A stretch of DNA of 14,685 nt. It comes from Acanthaster planci. Taxonomy: Eukaryota > Echinodermata > Asteroidea > Valvatida > Acanthasteridae. The number at the start of each line of letters is the position of its first letter. Position 1 is the stretch's first letter. Shown piece by piece: positions 1 to 9,089 of the stretch. The notes below the pieces were generated by a model that worked only from the letters and a program-made list of their open reading frames with translations, was not told the DNA's origin and ran no database searches. Where the stretch lies: the NCBI RefSeq assembly GCF_001949145.1, contig NW_019091804.1:14296-28980 (forward strand), read 5' to 3'. The position numbers were made by a program, and so were the translations under genes.

Positions 1-509
1 TCAGACCAAAATAGCTCTGTCTAATGACTCCCTGGAAGAGGTTGGCCAGATTTTTTTTTCACTGGAAATTCAAGATTATGGCAAGATGTTCACTTTTTAT
101 TTCAATTTTATCGGGGTTGGCCATGCAAATTTTTTATTTGCCTTTCCCGCGAAGATACCCCCCAAATAGTAGCAAAAGCATGTGCACCCTCAATGGTCAT
201 GGACAGGTACATGCATCTTGTTTGGCGAGTGATGTGATTCTTGACAGATGTCATATTTGTTGGCTTTTTCTGCCTAGGACTTTGGCTGCTGGAATTGTAA
301 GTCTGAGAAGTGATGATAGACTTGTGTTTGTGGAAATGGATATACCTGTACATGTACTAGGAGTATTAATGCCCAGTGACAAAAGTAGAGGCATATCATC
401 GCTGGAGTTTTATTGGGGTAAGCATTGTCTGTATGTGATTCCCAATGATTTGGAGCTGGAATGAGAGGGTAGCAGCTGGTGATTGGTCTTGCTGTTGCAA
501 TTACCTGGC
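1..509. other. Unassigned leader region
   Basis: No gene or repeat family is recognised here. An open frame of 146 codons runs over 24-464 on the + strand. It has no domain, no biased composition suggesting selection and no similarity I can recall, and an 81-codon frame overlaps it on the other strand. I therefore treat it as chance. The only distinct element is the perfect 10-base palindrome GTACATGTAC at 348-357. If LINE-A was once full length, its 5' part should have lain here, but I cannot see endonuclease motifs, so it is probably 5' truncated or replaced. Confidence 0.5.
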
Positions 510-814
510 ATTTTGTTCAAACTTGACAATCTTCTTTTCAAGAATATTGCTCCCCTTATCGTTCACCCTTTAACAGATATTTCAAAGCACTCTTTGATTT
601 CCGGAAAAGTCACAGATGAACTCAAAATTGCTGAAGTTATTCTATTCCAGTTTACCAAAATAGTGATTATATCCAAGTCACTAATTATCACCCTAGATAT
701 CCATTTTGCCGTGCTTCTCAAAACTGTTAGAAGGGTTAGTTGCAAACCATCTTGAAAAGTTTTAAATTTAACGTTCTTTCACATTTGTAATCGGGCTTCA
801 GGGCAAAATATTTG

Positions 815-834
815 ACTTACATGTACATGTAAGT
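815..834. repeat. 20-base perfect palindrome with two overlapping TACATGTA
   Basis: ACTTACATGTACATGTAAGT equals its own reverse complement. It interrupts LINE-A between the FGFR-type block (ending at 820) and the next block, DLVNRV (starting at 841). The gap is 20 bases where about 12 would be expected, and the frame changes across it. This suggests the palindrome was gained after the element landed. Confidence 0.8.
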
Positions 835-1062
835 TGTCTTGATTTAGTGAACAGAGTAACATCTAGTCTGGACAAACGTGAACTTATAATTGGTATTTTG
901 TAAATCTTTCTTCAGCATTTGATACAATTGATCTTGGTACTCTTTTCAGCAAACTTCATTAATATGGTGGAAGAGGTACAGCCCTGGAGGTGTTTCAAGA
1001 TAACCTAAAAGTAGAATTGAGCAGATTCAAAAGTCACAAATCAATCACCTCTGGTGTACTTC

Positions 1063-1088
1063 AGGGCTCAAACCTAGGGCTCAAACCT
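1063..1088. repeat. 13-base tandem duplication in LINE-A
   Basis: The unit AGGGCTCAAACCT occurs twice head to tail (1063-1075 and 1076-1088). It falls exactly on the RT motif normally reading Gly-x-Pro-Gln-Gly-Ser-x-Leu-Gly-Pro. Thirteen bases is not a multiple of three, so the duplication also breaks the frame. Confidence 0.85.
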
Positions 1089-1297
1089 AGGCATATTAAC
1101 AGCATTTGTAGCTCGACTCCATGACTCAACTTGTGACGTTCATATTATTGCAGATGATAAAAACATACTCTATAGTGGCATAACCTTAAATGAAGCTGCT
1201 GACTTGAACAGTGAGCTTAGTAAAGTATTTTGATTTGTTTGTGTGCTGCAGTAATCCTTAAATTTGAAGAAGACACATTAACGGTTTTTTACTAACC

Positions 1298-1339
1298 GAG
1301 CATTAAATATTACCCGTTATATATAATGAGCATTAAATA
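1298..1339. repeat. 12-base direct repeat, offset 30 bases
   Basis: GAGCATTAAATA occurs at 1298-1309 and again at 1328-1339, inside LINE-A just before its C-terminal block. It looks like a partly decayed local duplication of about 30 bases. Confidence 0.6.
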
Positions 1340-1560
1340 AAAACACTAAAATTTGTTTTAGCAATAGTTATTTTGAAAAGGTTGATTACTATAAATTTTT
1401 GGATGTTATTGATGACAAGTTTATCCCCAAAATTAATTGCCTGAATGTTCATACTCTTATTTTACGCATCCTTGGTGTTCTGGGAAAACTGACATATTTT
1501 GTTCCAGCCCATATTCTGATTTTTATTTACAATACGTTACCCTTGCCTCAGTATGGTATA

Positions 1561-1852
1561 TTTGCTTCTGAAAATGCTCTTAGAGCCTTTCTTGAGAAAT
1601 TATTTGATTCAAAAGAAATCCCTAACATTGATAAATGGTTCTTGCTTTAAGGATTACTCTGGCCCATTATTGTTAAATTCAATTTTATCTGCATATCGCT
1701 CCCAGAAAACGAAATTGTCAGACAAGCAAGTTGTGTTTTTGGACAGCGGTTTTACTTTCTTGGCTAGCACACTTGATCAGGACACTGGCCTTATATTAAA
1801 TAACAGTTCAAGCAATGCAATTCTTAAATTCTTAAACCTGTCAATAAAGTAA
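1561..1852 (+). pseudogene. Unidentified open stretch following LINE-A, one frame change
   Basis: After the last LINE-A motif (NTLPLPQY) the frame stays open to 1650, and the next frame is open from 1553 to a TAA at 1850-1852. Read with a switch near 1640-1650 this gives about 95 residues, including KEIPNIDKWF, KDYSGPLLLNSILSAY, KQVVFLDSGFTFLAS and NNSSSNAILKFLNLSIK. The content is not low-complexity and reads like a real globular protein fragment, but I do not recognise the family. It could be the RT tail, a captured host exon or retrocopy piece, or part of another element. The abrupt loss of RT similarity at about 1555 favours a junction. Function is unknown. Confidence 0.3.
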
Positions 1853-3300
1853 AAGTGGCATGTGTGCCAATAATACTGACCAAGGCATTGCAGCTTTAGC
1901 GCATGCATGTGCAAAAGTCAGGGTGCTTGCCCTTGACACTTGACATGCTTGTCACAAGTGAACAGGGGTAAAATGTCACTTTACGATTTGCCCCGTCACT
2001 ATGCATGTGAGATGGTATGCTTACGGACATAATTAGAATTCCACCCTTGCGATGCATTTTACTAAATACATTGGTGTAACCTTAATTGAAAAAAAAGACA
2101 TTAATTGGTTTGTTGTATGGGCCCACAGCTGTACTTATGGTAGGATTAGCCTATCCACCGCTTTACGAAGAAAAAATTGTGAATTCCAACAAAGGTTAAC
2201 TCAAACAATAAACGATCAGTCGGCTTAACTTAAAAGTTGCGAGTTGTTCTCCCATGCCATTTTCGCCACATGCGCAAAGTGCACCTTAAATGGGAAGACG
2301 ATGAGTAGCCCTGGACCCCTCCCCTTGGAAGAACACACTGAATCACCGCTCACCCAATGACTGCAAATGATGAAACCAATCATAGGAAAAATGTTGGTGC
2401 AAGGAGTGCGATTCCAAACCCACTACCAAATGAGTGGCACCGTTAGTTGGTTGAACATCTTTTCTGTTCCGCACATGACAGGAAAAGAGTGCAAAGCATG
2501 CGCGAGGGAGAGTGTCCCACACACTACTATTGTGTGTAGCATTTGGAGGACGCATTCCTATCCCACACGAAAAGTCGCACTTGCACCGGGAATGCGAAGG
2601 AATCTGTTTGAAGCAAAACATTTCCACCTAGGCCTACATGTACTGTGATCAGTCGACAAGATGGTGCCCGTGTCTCCGTAGATGATAAAAAAAGTGGGGG
2701 GATCTCTGTAAAGCCTTTCTAATGGGGCAAGAAATTGATACCGAATGGGGTGGTCACTTGAATGATGACAGAAAGTAATACACCGCGGCTGCGGTACAAT
2801 CCTGAGTTCACACTAAGCAAATATTTCTAAGTACTAATTTAACCAATTCTACAAACCGAATTTAAATTTGCCTTTCCGTTTCTGGCTGTGATACTACCTA
2901 GCCCGGAACCGGTCATTTCTGGCCGCAAGTCGGAACATTCGTATTTAGTGTATAGACCGCGATGCTAAACATGGGGATATAATTGAGCCTACATTGTCCT
3001 AAACAGTTAACCTGTTGAAAGATATTTAATCATTTTTTGATGTGTTAGTGGGCTTCTTGCACATTAATAAGATGTACATAATAAATTATGAACAAACAAG
3101 TATTGTAATTTGAGATTTCCCTTACGTCTGTAAATCCAAGGCTTAGTCTCTGGAATAGTTGGGTGACATGTCAAAGAAGGAAACCACTATCAATCAACCA
3201 ATCCTTGGCTCACTTGCCAACCATTCACCAAGTGAACTGGGTGTATGGAGTGCTACCAAGAACCTTTGCAGCATACCTATAACAATGAGGGCACCTTGCC
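1853..3300. other. Unassigned region between the two LINEs
   Basis: No gene is supported. Overlapping frames of about 93 codons lie on both strands over 2343-2648, neither with a recognisable domain, and they look like chance. Small signs: TAGGCCTACATGTA at 2629-2642 joins the two commonest palindromes of this window, and CACTTG/CAAGTG arms near 1937-1960 could form a weak hairpin. A 77-codon frame begins at 3159 and runs toward LINE-B, but it shows no LINE ORF1 features such as zinc knuckles. Confidence 0.5.
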
Positions 3301-3483
3301 TTCATCTTGGCCATATTTGGCACATGCATGTATACAGCAGGCCCAACTTATCAATTAAACAGTGGGTGGGGAAAAACACAACGCCTTCATGATGTTAGAC
3401 GGCGAATGCAGTTACAGAACTTGGTTTCTTTGACAGAGTGTACACGTCAGCTAGGAGTAGGCCTACATTCGAACCAGGTCAAC

Positions 3484-4130
3484 CTACCTTGCTTCTTATT
3501 AACGAATGCTCAGTCTGTATTGAACAAACTGGACGAAATCGAGATTATCCTGCACTCTAATCAAATTGACATTGCAGTGATAACTGACTTGTGGATCTCT
3601 ACTAATAAGGTTTTGGAACAATACACAATAGACAGGTACTGTGCCTTCAGTGCATGCAGACAGTCTGCAGAACAGAACAGGAGGTGGGGTACTTGTCTGT
3701 GTTAGTGACAAGTTTACAGCATCCCCCATTGAACATGTTACGGTCCCACCAGAAATTGAAGGAGAGTGGTTGTTGGTGCTTCACCCCAAGTTACCGAGAG
3801 GCATTCCTGCAATTGCTATCTTTGCAGTTTATATTGCTCCAGACTCAACACATATTAATTTATTGTATCAAGACATCAATGCTACCGTAGATCAATTGCT
3901 GATTTGTAGGCCACATATTGGCCTAATCATCTTGGGGGACTTTAATCAGTTTGCTGTCAATCCAATCTGTTATGGAACAATATGAAACAGGTTGTAACTA
4001 ATCCAACCAGAGAAAATGCTGTATTGGATTTAATTATCACTAACTTTGACAATCAGTATATAAACCCTTTGACTTTGCAACCAGAAGCTCAAAGTGACCA
4101 TAATTGTGTGATGTGGGAACCTAATATTAA
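3484..4130 (+). pseudogene. LINE-B endonuclease domain (exonuclease-endonuclease-phosphatase fold)
   Basis: In live elements this domain nicks target DNA to prime reverse transcription. Visible motifs in order: CFLLTNAQSVLNKLDEIE (canonical N-terminal Asn motif), near 3490; DIAVITDLWIS, near 3568-3600, where the family usually has ITETW, so the catalytic Glu appears changed to Asp; TGGGVLVCVS, near 3680-3709, after a frame change; LGDFNQF, near 3934-3954; VVTNPTRENAVLDLIITN, near 3991-4044, after another frame change; and the terminal SDH motif (QSDHNCVMW), near 4090-4116. The catalytic Asn, GDFN and SDH residues survive, but the frame shifts prevent a single protein. This is a dead copy. Confidence 0.85.
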
Positions 4131-4500
4131 TTCCTTGAAGCCTAATCACTATCGCACGTCTATTATTTGCCTGATGAAAGACTCAAGTGTATGATCTTTA
4201 GCTCAATGGATTCAAAATCAAACATGGCAGGAAATAATTAGCACTAGCTCTTGTCAAGTTAAAACTGATATTTTTTTATGAGATGATCAGTAAACATGTT
4301 GATTTTTATTTCCCCACTAGAACTATTAGAAAGTATAATGACGCTAAACCCTGGTTTTATGATCGAATTAAGAAAATAATACTGCACAGACAAAAAGCAT
4401 TCAATAATGGAGATAGAGTCAGATATCGTATCCTCAGAAACCAGGTTACTCGTCAAATAAGATCTGCTAAGCAGCAGTACTATGCTGGTCGAGTACATGT
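4131..4500 (+). pseudogene. LINE-B linker between endonuclease and RT
   Basis: This part joins the two enzyme domains. It reads QWIQNQTWQEI (about 4203-4235), then after the seven-T run at 4271-4277 YEMISKHVDFYFP, then DAKPWFYDRIKKIILHRQKAF (about 4342-4404) and YRILRNQVTRQIRSAKQQYY to about 4480. The D-PW / K-I-RQKAF / LRN-V / AK-YY pattern is typical of this LINE group. Removing one T from the T run restores the frame from KTDIF to YEMISK, so a one-base slip is likely. Before that a TGA at 4192-4194 interrupts it. Confidence 0.75.
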
Positions 4501-5381
4501 AAATTAAAGAAAATTGACCCTGGAAGATGGCACAAAGAAATTTGTAACCTACATGTATGCATCTATTCTTGGGAGATTTATAAAGAACTTAGGAAGATTT
4601 CAGCGAATAAAACTGGCGGTCCAGACAACCTGCCTGCGAAGATCTTTAAAGAATTTGGTTACAAATTTAATATTCCAGTTTCTAATATCTTAAATTCGTC
4701 ATTTAAGCAGGGTGTTGTCCCATTCCAATGGAAGCAGGCTAATGTTGTTCCCATACCGAAAGTTCAACCACCCACCTTGCAGAAACTCAGACCAATCTCT
4801 CTCCTCTGCTTGCAAAGGTCGCTGAAAGCTTCGTAAGCAAATGGGTTATCTACTCAATTAATTGAGACAATTTGGCAATGTCCAGCACTCACTGTATTAT
4901 CGATATCTATCATCATTTAATCTCTGGTGCAAATAGACCAGGTAACATTGGCACATTAATATTAACTGACTTCAGCAAAGCATTTGATACAATAAACCAC
5001 ATGATAGCCATAAACAAACTTATTGAGCTTGGGGTTTCCCCATCAGTTGTCAAATGGATTGCTGAGTTTCTAACAGAACGTCAACAGATGGTCAGATATA
5101 AACAGTCTTTTCTGACTGGCAGGCCTTGTCTGGGGTGTTCTCCAAGGAACTAAACTTGGCCCGGTGATTTTTTTTATTTGCATAAATAGTGCTCTTGATT
5201 CCAGTCATAATAGATGTTGAAAATACATGTATATCGATGACTTGACCTTGGGGGAAAATTGTTTGTTCAATGAGAATGGTAATATACAACATGATCTTGA
5301 TATCTTGAGTGAGTGGTCGAAGAGTAATGGGTTTTCCTTGAATCCTGCTAAATGTCAAACATTTCAGCTCATTTATAGAAG
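4501..5381 (+). pseudogene. LINE-B reverse transcriptase domain
   Basis: In order: KLKKIDPGRWHKEICN (4501-4548); then a junction with missing sequence; EIYKELRKISANKTGGPDNLP (about 4573-4635); VVPFQWKQANVVPIPK and KLRPISL (to about 4803); LAKVAESFVSKWVIYSIN (4809-4862); STHCIIDIYHHL; motif A, LTDFSKAFDTINH, with the Asp codon at 4968-4970; WIAEFLTERQQMVRY; GVLQGTKLGPV (5134-5166) after a frame change; the YIDD catalytic pair at 5236-5241; and LSEWSKSNGFSLNPAKC to about 5355. Catalytic aspartates are retained, but stops and frame changes inactivate the gene. The TGA at 5218-5220 stands where the family has Trp before Lys-Tyr-x-Asp-Asp. Six extra bases (Met-Tyr) separate KY from IDD. Confidence 0.87.
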
Positions 5382-5503
5382 GTGAAGTGATAAGTATGAA
5401 GACAATAAAGAAATGGTCGGCTTTAGGGGTGGGAGAAAAACTCAGAATGAATACCATAGAAAACCCAAGGTGTCAGGAACTCAATCCACATGCTGACCTA
5501 GGT

Positions 5504-5516
5504 GGGATTCAGACCC
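5504..5516 (-). promoter_or_regulatory. Pol III B box of the SINE
   Basis: The minus-strand sequence GGGTCTGAATCCC is close to the B-box consensus GGTTCGANTCC, flanked by self-complementary bases of a T-arm. Its spacing from the A box suits a Pol III internal promoter, although the changes probably weaken it. Confidence 0.68.
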
Positions 5517-5549
5517 GGGTCGCAGAGGTGGAAGGTGAGGAAAGAGCTA

Positions 5550-5562
5550 CCACACTAACCTG
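5550..5562 (-). promoter_or_regulatory. Pol III A box of the SINE
   Basis: The minus-strand sequence CAGGTTAGTGTGG matches the tRNA A-box pattern TRGCNNAGTNGG with small changes. It lies at the expected distance from the tRNA-like 5' end (near 5570). Confidence 0.65.
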
Positions 5563-6090
5563 ACTCCCCAAATTATTGGCACGCTAGCAAGCCATTTACC
5601 ACATACAAGACAATATGGGTTCTAGGATGGGCCTTGCCAAGTCTGAAATGACAGAGAAAAGTTCCCCACTGACAATAATTGTCACAACAGAAGAAACTTG
5701 TGAAACCAACTTGTTATCCATGGGAACCACTGTTCCTATAACTGAGAGAGTTCTTAAATTCAGGACTCCCTCTCATAACTATAAGAAGCCATTAGAATTG
5801 ACAATTTTCGGCTACCCAGCAAAAATGTACGGCGCACCCGAGATTATTTGAAAATAGGTGAGCGAAGCACTTCCAATTTGTATAAAACTAAGATCATAAT
5901 AAACCCAAAGGGAAAATGGACCTTAAATCTCTCTACAAGTAACTTTTTGAACAGATGAGTTTAAAGTCATGAGGATATAATTGTGCATACAGATGAGCTT
6001 TGGCTATTTCATAAACCTGACACATTCATGTGAAATGCTCTTCCTTGAGTGATGGCATAACAGACAATGTTGAGAGAAATCAACAGTTTC

Positions 6091-6130
6091 CTTTTTTTGT
6101 GTGTTTGTGTTTGTGTGTGTATTTTTTTTT
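6091..6130. repeat. T/TG-rich simple repeat
   Basis: A run of T is followed by GTGTGTTTGTGTTTGTGTGTGT and another T run. This is a short imperfect microsatellite, expected to vary in length between individuals. Confidence 0.85.
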
Positions 6131-8040
6131 ATATCAGAGGTTTTTTCCATATTGCTTGAGGGTGACTGACTAATCCCATGGCACACAGATTTGCTACTGT
6201 CGCATCATTCTCCAATTCAGATGCGGAATTCTGGTATGACAAGGGCCTTAATTCGGAAATCACCTCCGAGTGCCTACTCCAAGCTGCACACAAACCTTAA
6301 AGTGCTCATAAAAACGCTGTGATGCTCCGTTGAATTCATCTAAAAAATCCAAAATAAATAATCCAAATAATGTGATATAAAGGCTGCAGATGCACAAAAC
6401 CCACTATCGTGAAATTCCCAAAATGCTATTTATATCCAACAGTGCAAACAAAATAAGATAGCCAGGCTAGGCATAGTGAAACTAATTTGGCAAATGAAAA
6501 CCAAGATGCTCTTCGTTTGGAGAAGTATCAGGAGGCAGTCCAGAAGTAGATGTTTAGGCCTAAGGCCTCATCCATAGCATGAATGATACTATGAGACGTG
6601 GCAATCTGACGGCTGTAACGCATGCAATAAATATTTAGCAGTCCTCATTATTGATACATTCATTCAAAGAACCACTTTTGATTAAAGGGTATGATTATGA
6701 CAAATGTTGGATAAAGCAAAACAGCCTGGTTGGTACTTAGGACAAGCCTTGCTGGAGAGAACTGAATAATTGGAACTGGCAGATGGATAAACAGTCAAGC
6801 CAATTTGCTGAATTCGTGTTTGTTTTGGTTTTTGCTGAGAACTACCTGGTACCTTTACGGTACGGACTAAGAAAAAAAGAAATAGAAATCGCTCGCCTCT
6901 AAAGCAAAGCGACAAACTATGCACAAGCGAAGCAGATGCAGACTGCTCATGAAAACGGAAAATACAGCCCTCACAAGTAATGGGCACGGGAACCATGACA
7001 ACCGGTGTACTTATTGTAAGATGTTGTTGTTCTACAAGATTAGCTGACAGCAGGAGGCATGCAATGTGCACACGATTTGCCCCTTCCCCTGAGCATGCGA
7101 CAGACATAGCACATTGTTATTTTTCACTTGGACGTACTTTATTTGATCATTATAATTCTCATTGTTAATTAATTTACTTTATTCTTATTATTTATTTTAA
7201 AAATTTATTCACGTTATTATTTCACTGTTTCGTTAGGCCTGCACTTGATGTGTTTAAATTTGTTCGAGTGAGAAGCATTAATCTGCATGCACTGACAAAG
7301 TGATAATTTGGCTAGACTTATCCTACTTTAACTGCAACAGTTCTTACATGGAAGGCGTCCAAAACTGTTTCAAAGAAGGTTCCTAATATCCTCAGATTAG
7401 GGGTAGGGCCTACAAGTAAGTAAAATACTTAGGCATATATACTTTAGTATTGTTATTATTTTTTTTTAAAATTTTAATGCCGAATTATAACAATGTGCAA
7501 CCTATTTCTTGCGCGTTGGCTGTAAATAGTAATGCTATGTAGCTACTTTCCTTGGCCTTCCGCCAGCCAGCAGAGAGTCAGGCGGTCGCGTGCCTACACT
7601 CCAAGCTACATGTTTACAACACCATGGCAACAAACTGTGCCTGTCCAGAATAATACATTTTATCTTGGAGTGATAAAACAGATTATCATAGGCCTTATCA
7701 TTAGTTATTCATTGATTTGTTTTGTGTGTCATTTAAACCACTGCGCAAGTCTGACCAAAAAACCATTGAGAGCGGCCAGCAATTCCTGTTGTATGCCATG
7801 TGCGGCAGCCAGAATCACCGTGTAGTGCGTGTACATAGCTTCGCAGTGCTGACTGAAGATGAAGATGCACCGTGCCAATTGTAGGTGCACAGGGAATTCA
7901 ACGCAAAACAATTGGCATCAGCCGAAGTCAATTTCCACATACCCTGTACTATCCTACAGTTACAAGTATAAAATTGTGAACCAAAGATTCTGGTGCCGTA
8001 GATGAAGCTGTAGCCTGCCAATAGTCTTCCTGAGCTAGGT

Positions 8041-8460
8041 TCAACACTCATTACGACGGCACATCACCACCGGTAGCACCGCCGGTTGGATGCCTGCTGC
8101 ATGAAAGGGGCTCCCTGACATCGATGGCCTTGATGGATGCGGAGTGCGCTGCTCCACTGACTGCACTAAGCGATGAGCGGTGGCAAGGATGGTACAATGG
8201 AACCGTCTTTTGGATGAGCACTTGTCTGTCTGGAGAGAGAATGCTGCTCCTCCATGGGCTGCTTGTAGATACTGTAGCGATGCACGACGGCAAGTTGACT
8301 CAATCCATGGTGCTTTCCCCTCGTAGTACAGGCCCGGCCATGGACAATGGCCATACGGGTCCAAGGTGATGCATGCTGGCATACTGTGAAGGTGACTGAT
8401 GAGCAGGGTCTCTTGTGCTGTCCGTTGAACGCGGCATCACATGAAAACAGCACATTTACT
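8041..8460. other. GC-richer block open in several frames, coding status unclear
   Basis: Three minus frames (113, 80 and 95 codons) and one plus frame (81 codons) overlap here. Higher GC lowers stop frequency, so this is expected by chance to some degree. A further plus frame from 8189 gives LLDEHLSVWRENAAPPWAAC with a Cys-x-x-Cys pair, which loosely recalls cysteine-rich parts of some eukaryotic transposases, but no catalytic motifs follow. I do not assign a gene. It may be a decayed transposon or a host regulatory segment. Confidence 0.3.
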
Positions 8461-9089
8461 TGTAGATTTCCAAGGCTGTGTACTCCATTCCTGAGTCACT
8501 CCTGTCAGAGAAGAGGATATGGCAGAGCAGCCAAGCCCCGCAAGATTTTCCCAGTTTCACAGCAAATGCGAGGAAAATGAGACCATACAGTGAGAACTAA
8601 TGCTCAGGAAAAGATGAATGACGCAGTCTGGCAGTGGCCTGCTGAAGGGATCCATCCGCACAAGAAAATCCGATTGTGATTCTTCCTTTACGTAGGCCGA
8701 CTACTACAAAAAAATATATACAGTGAGGCTTGCTGCCTTTCCCACAAGGGATTCAAAAGGAACGCCGAAAACTGCAATTTAATTGGCCTCAACTTTAACC
8801 AATTTGCATAAGGACACTTGGTATCCAAGCAACTCGCAAACCCAAACACTACAGCCCAGTCTCATGATCATTCACAGCCGCGCCCACATGACAGCAAAAC
8901 AAGAAAAGCCAAAGGATTCCCTCATGCGTTTTCAGAGAGTAATGCCTTTTATCGTTTATGCAATCAAAGAATTATCTTTATAAATAGTATTTTCGTGCTG
9001 TAATGTATAATTTTGAAAAAACTGTCTGCCTCCGAATGTAAAAGCTGCTATCGTAAGGAATAATGATTTCAATAATCTTGACATTGGGT

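Larger units (their letters stand above)
510..1560 (+). pseudogene. LINE-A: broken non-LTR retrotransposon reverse transcriptase
   Basis: In a live element this enzyme copies the element RNA into DNA at a nicked target. The RT blocks appear in the expected order but in different frames. A fingers block with IAPLIVHPLTDIS and DELKIAEV spans about 528-640. ILPCFSKLLEGLVANHL is at 703-756. SGFRAKYLTY (family FGFR..yST) is at 791-820. Motif A, VNLSSAFDTID, is at 900-932. YGGRGTALEVF to SGVLQGS spans 963-1070. The catalytic-loop block IADDKNILYSG is near 1147-1179. LNLKKTH is at 1258-1278. A C-terminal block (YYKFLDVIDDKF, then FIYNTLPLPQY) spans 1387-1553. The family's first motif A aspartate is replaced by asparagine (codon 903-905), and there are several frame changes and stops (for example 1231-1233). 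It is clearly dead. The closest type is the Jockey/CR1-like group, and the exact clade is uncertain. The endonuclease part is not seen. Confidence 0.85.
3390..5381 (+). mobile_element. LINE-B: degraded CR1/Jockey-group non-LTR retrotransposon
   Basis: A single ORF2-like polyprotein can be followed from an endonuclease to a reverse transcriptase, always on the + strand. I follow it through frame 1, then frame 2 from about 3650, frame 1 from about 3970, frame 2 after the T run at 4271-4277, frame 1 from 4501, frame 3 from 4809 and frame 1 again from 5134. In-frame TGA stops occur at 5218-5220 and 4863-4865. Roughly 60 residues that the family carries between the endonuclease-RT linker and the RT are missing near 4550. 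No target-site duplication, ORF1 or 3' tail is visible. The 3' end is abutted by an opposite-strand SINE. Module order and motifs place it in the CR1/L2/Jockey assemblage; choosing among these needs alignment. Confidence 0.88.
5380..5572 (-). mobile_element. tRNA-derived SINE
   Basis: Read on the minus strand, the element starts near 5570 with GGGGAGTCAGG and shows an A box followed about 33 bases later by a B box, the internal RNA polymerase III promoter of tRNA genes. The head is followed by a body containing CATGTGGATTGAGTTCCTG, CACCTTGGGTTTTCT and TCTCCCACCCCTAAAG. That arrangement resembles the tRNA-headed SINEs common in marine deuterostomes, by my recollection. It cannot be a working tRNA: no clear anticodon arm or closing acceptor stem is seen. 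The 3' limit is uncertain, because the body fades into sequence next to LINE-B, and I found no convincing target-site duplication. SINEs are mobilised by a LINE partner; which one is unknown. Confidence 0.72.
5573..9080. other. Long unassigned region
   Basis: No gene is supported across this stretch. Frames at 5615-5851 (78 codons), 6682-7107 (minus, 141 codons) and 7532-7825 (97 codons) have no domain and are opposed by other frames. Notable texture: a T/TG-rich simple repeat at 6091-6130, AGGCCTAAGGCCT at 6556-6568, AT-rich blocks at about 7141-7225 and 7440-7480, and a GC-richer part at 8040-8460 with several overlapping open frames. All could be old decayed repeats or host intergenic or intronic sequence. 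Confidence 0.5.

Noticed and set aside
24-464. 146-codon open frame on the + strand, the longest in the window
   Set aside because: No domain, no recognisable similarity and no splice or regulatory context. Open frames of this size arise by chance in a window of this length, and an opposing frame overlaps it.
2343-2648. Paired frames of about 94 codons on opposite strands
   Set aside because: Mirror-image openness usually reflects base composition; neither peptide shows a domain.
5500-5570. A functional tRNA gene
   Set aside because: A and B boxes are present, but the cloverleaf does not close and the sequence continues into a SINE body.
6682-7107. 141-codon open frame on the minus strand
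   Set aside because: The peptide has no motif or family likeness and overlaps a frame on the other strand, so I treat it as chance.
8166-8453. Possible Tc1-like, or KDZ-like cysteine-rich, transposase
   Set aside because: I tried all frames and found no DDE/DDD catalytic motif, no helix-turn-helix and no inverted ends. The resemblance is too vague.
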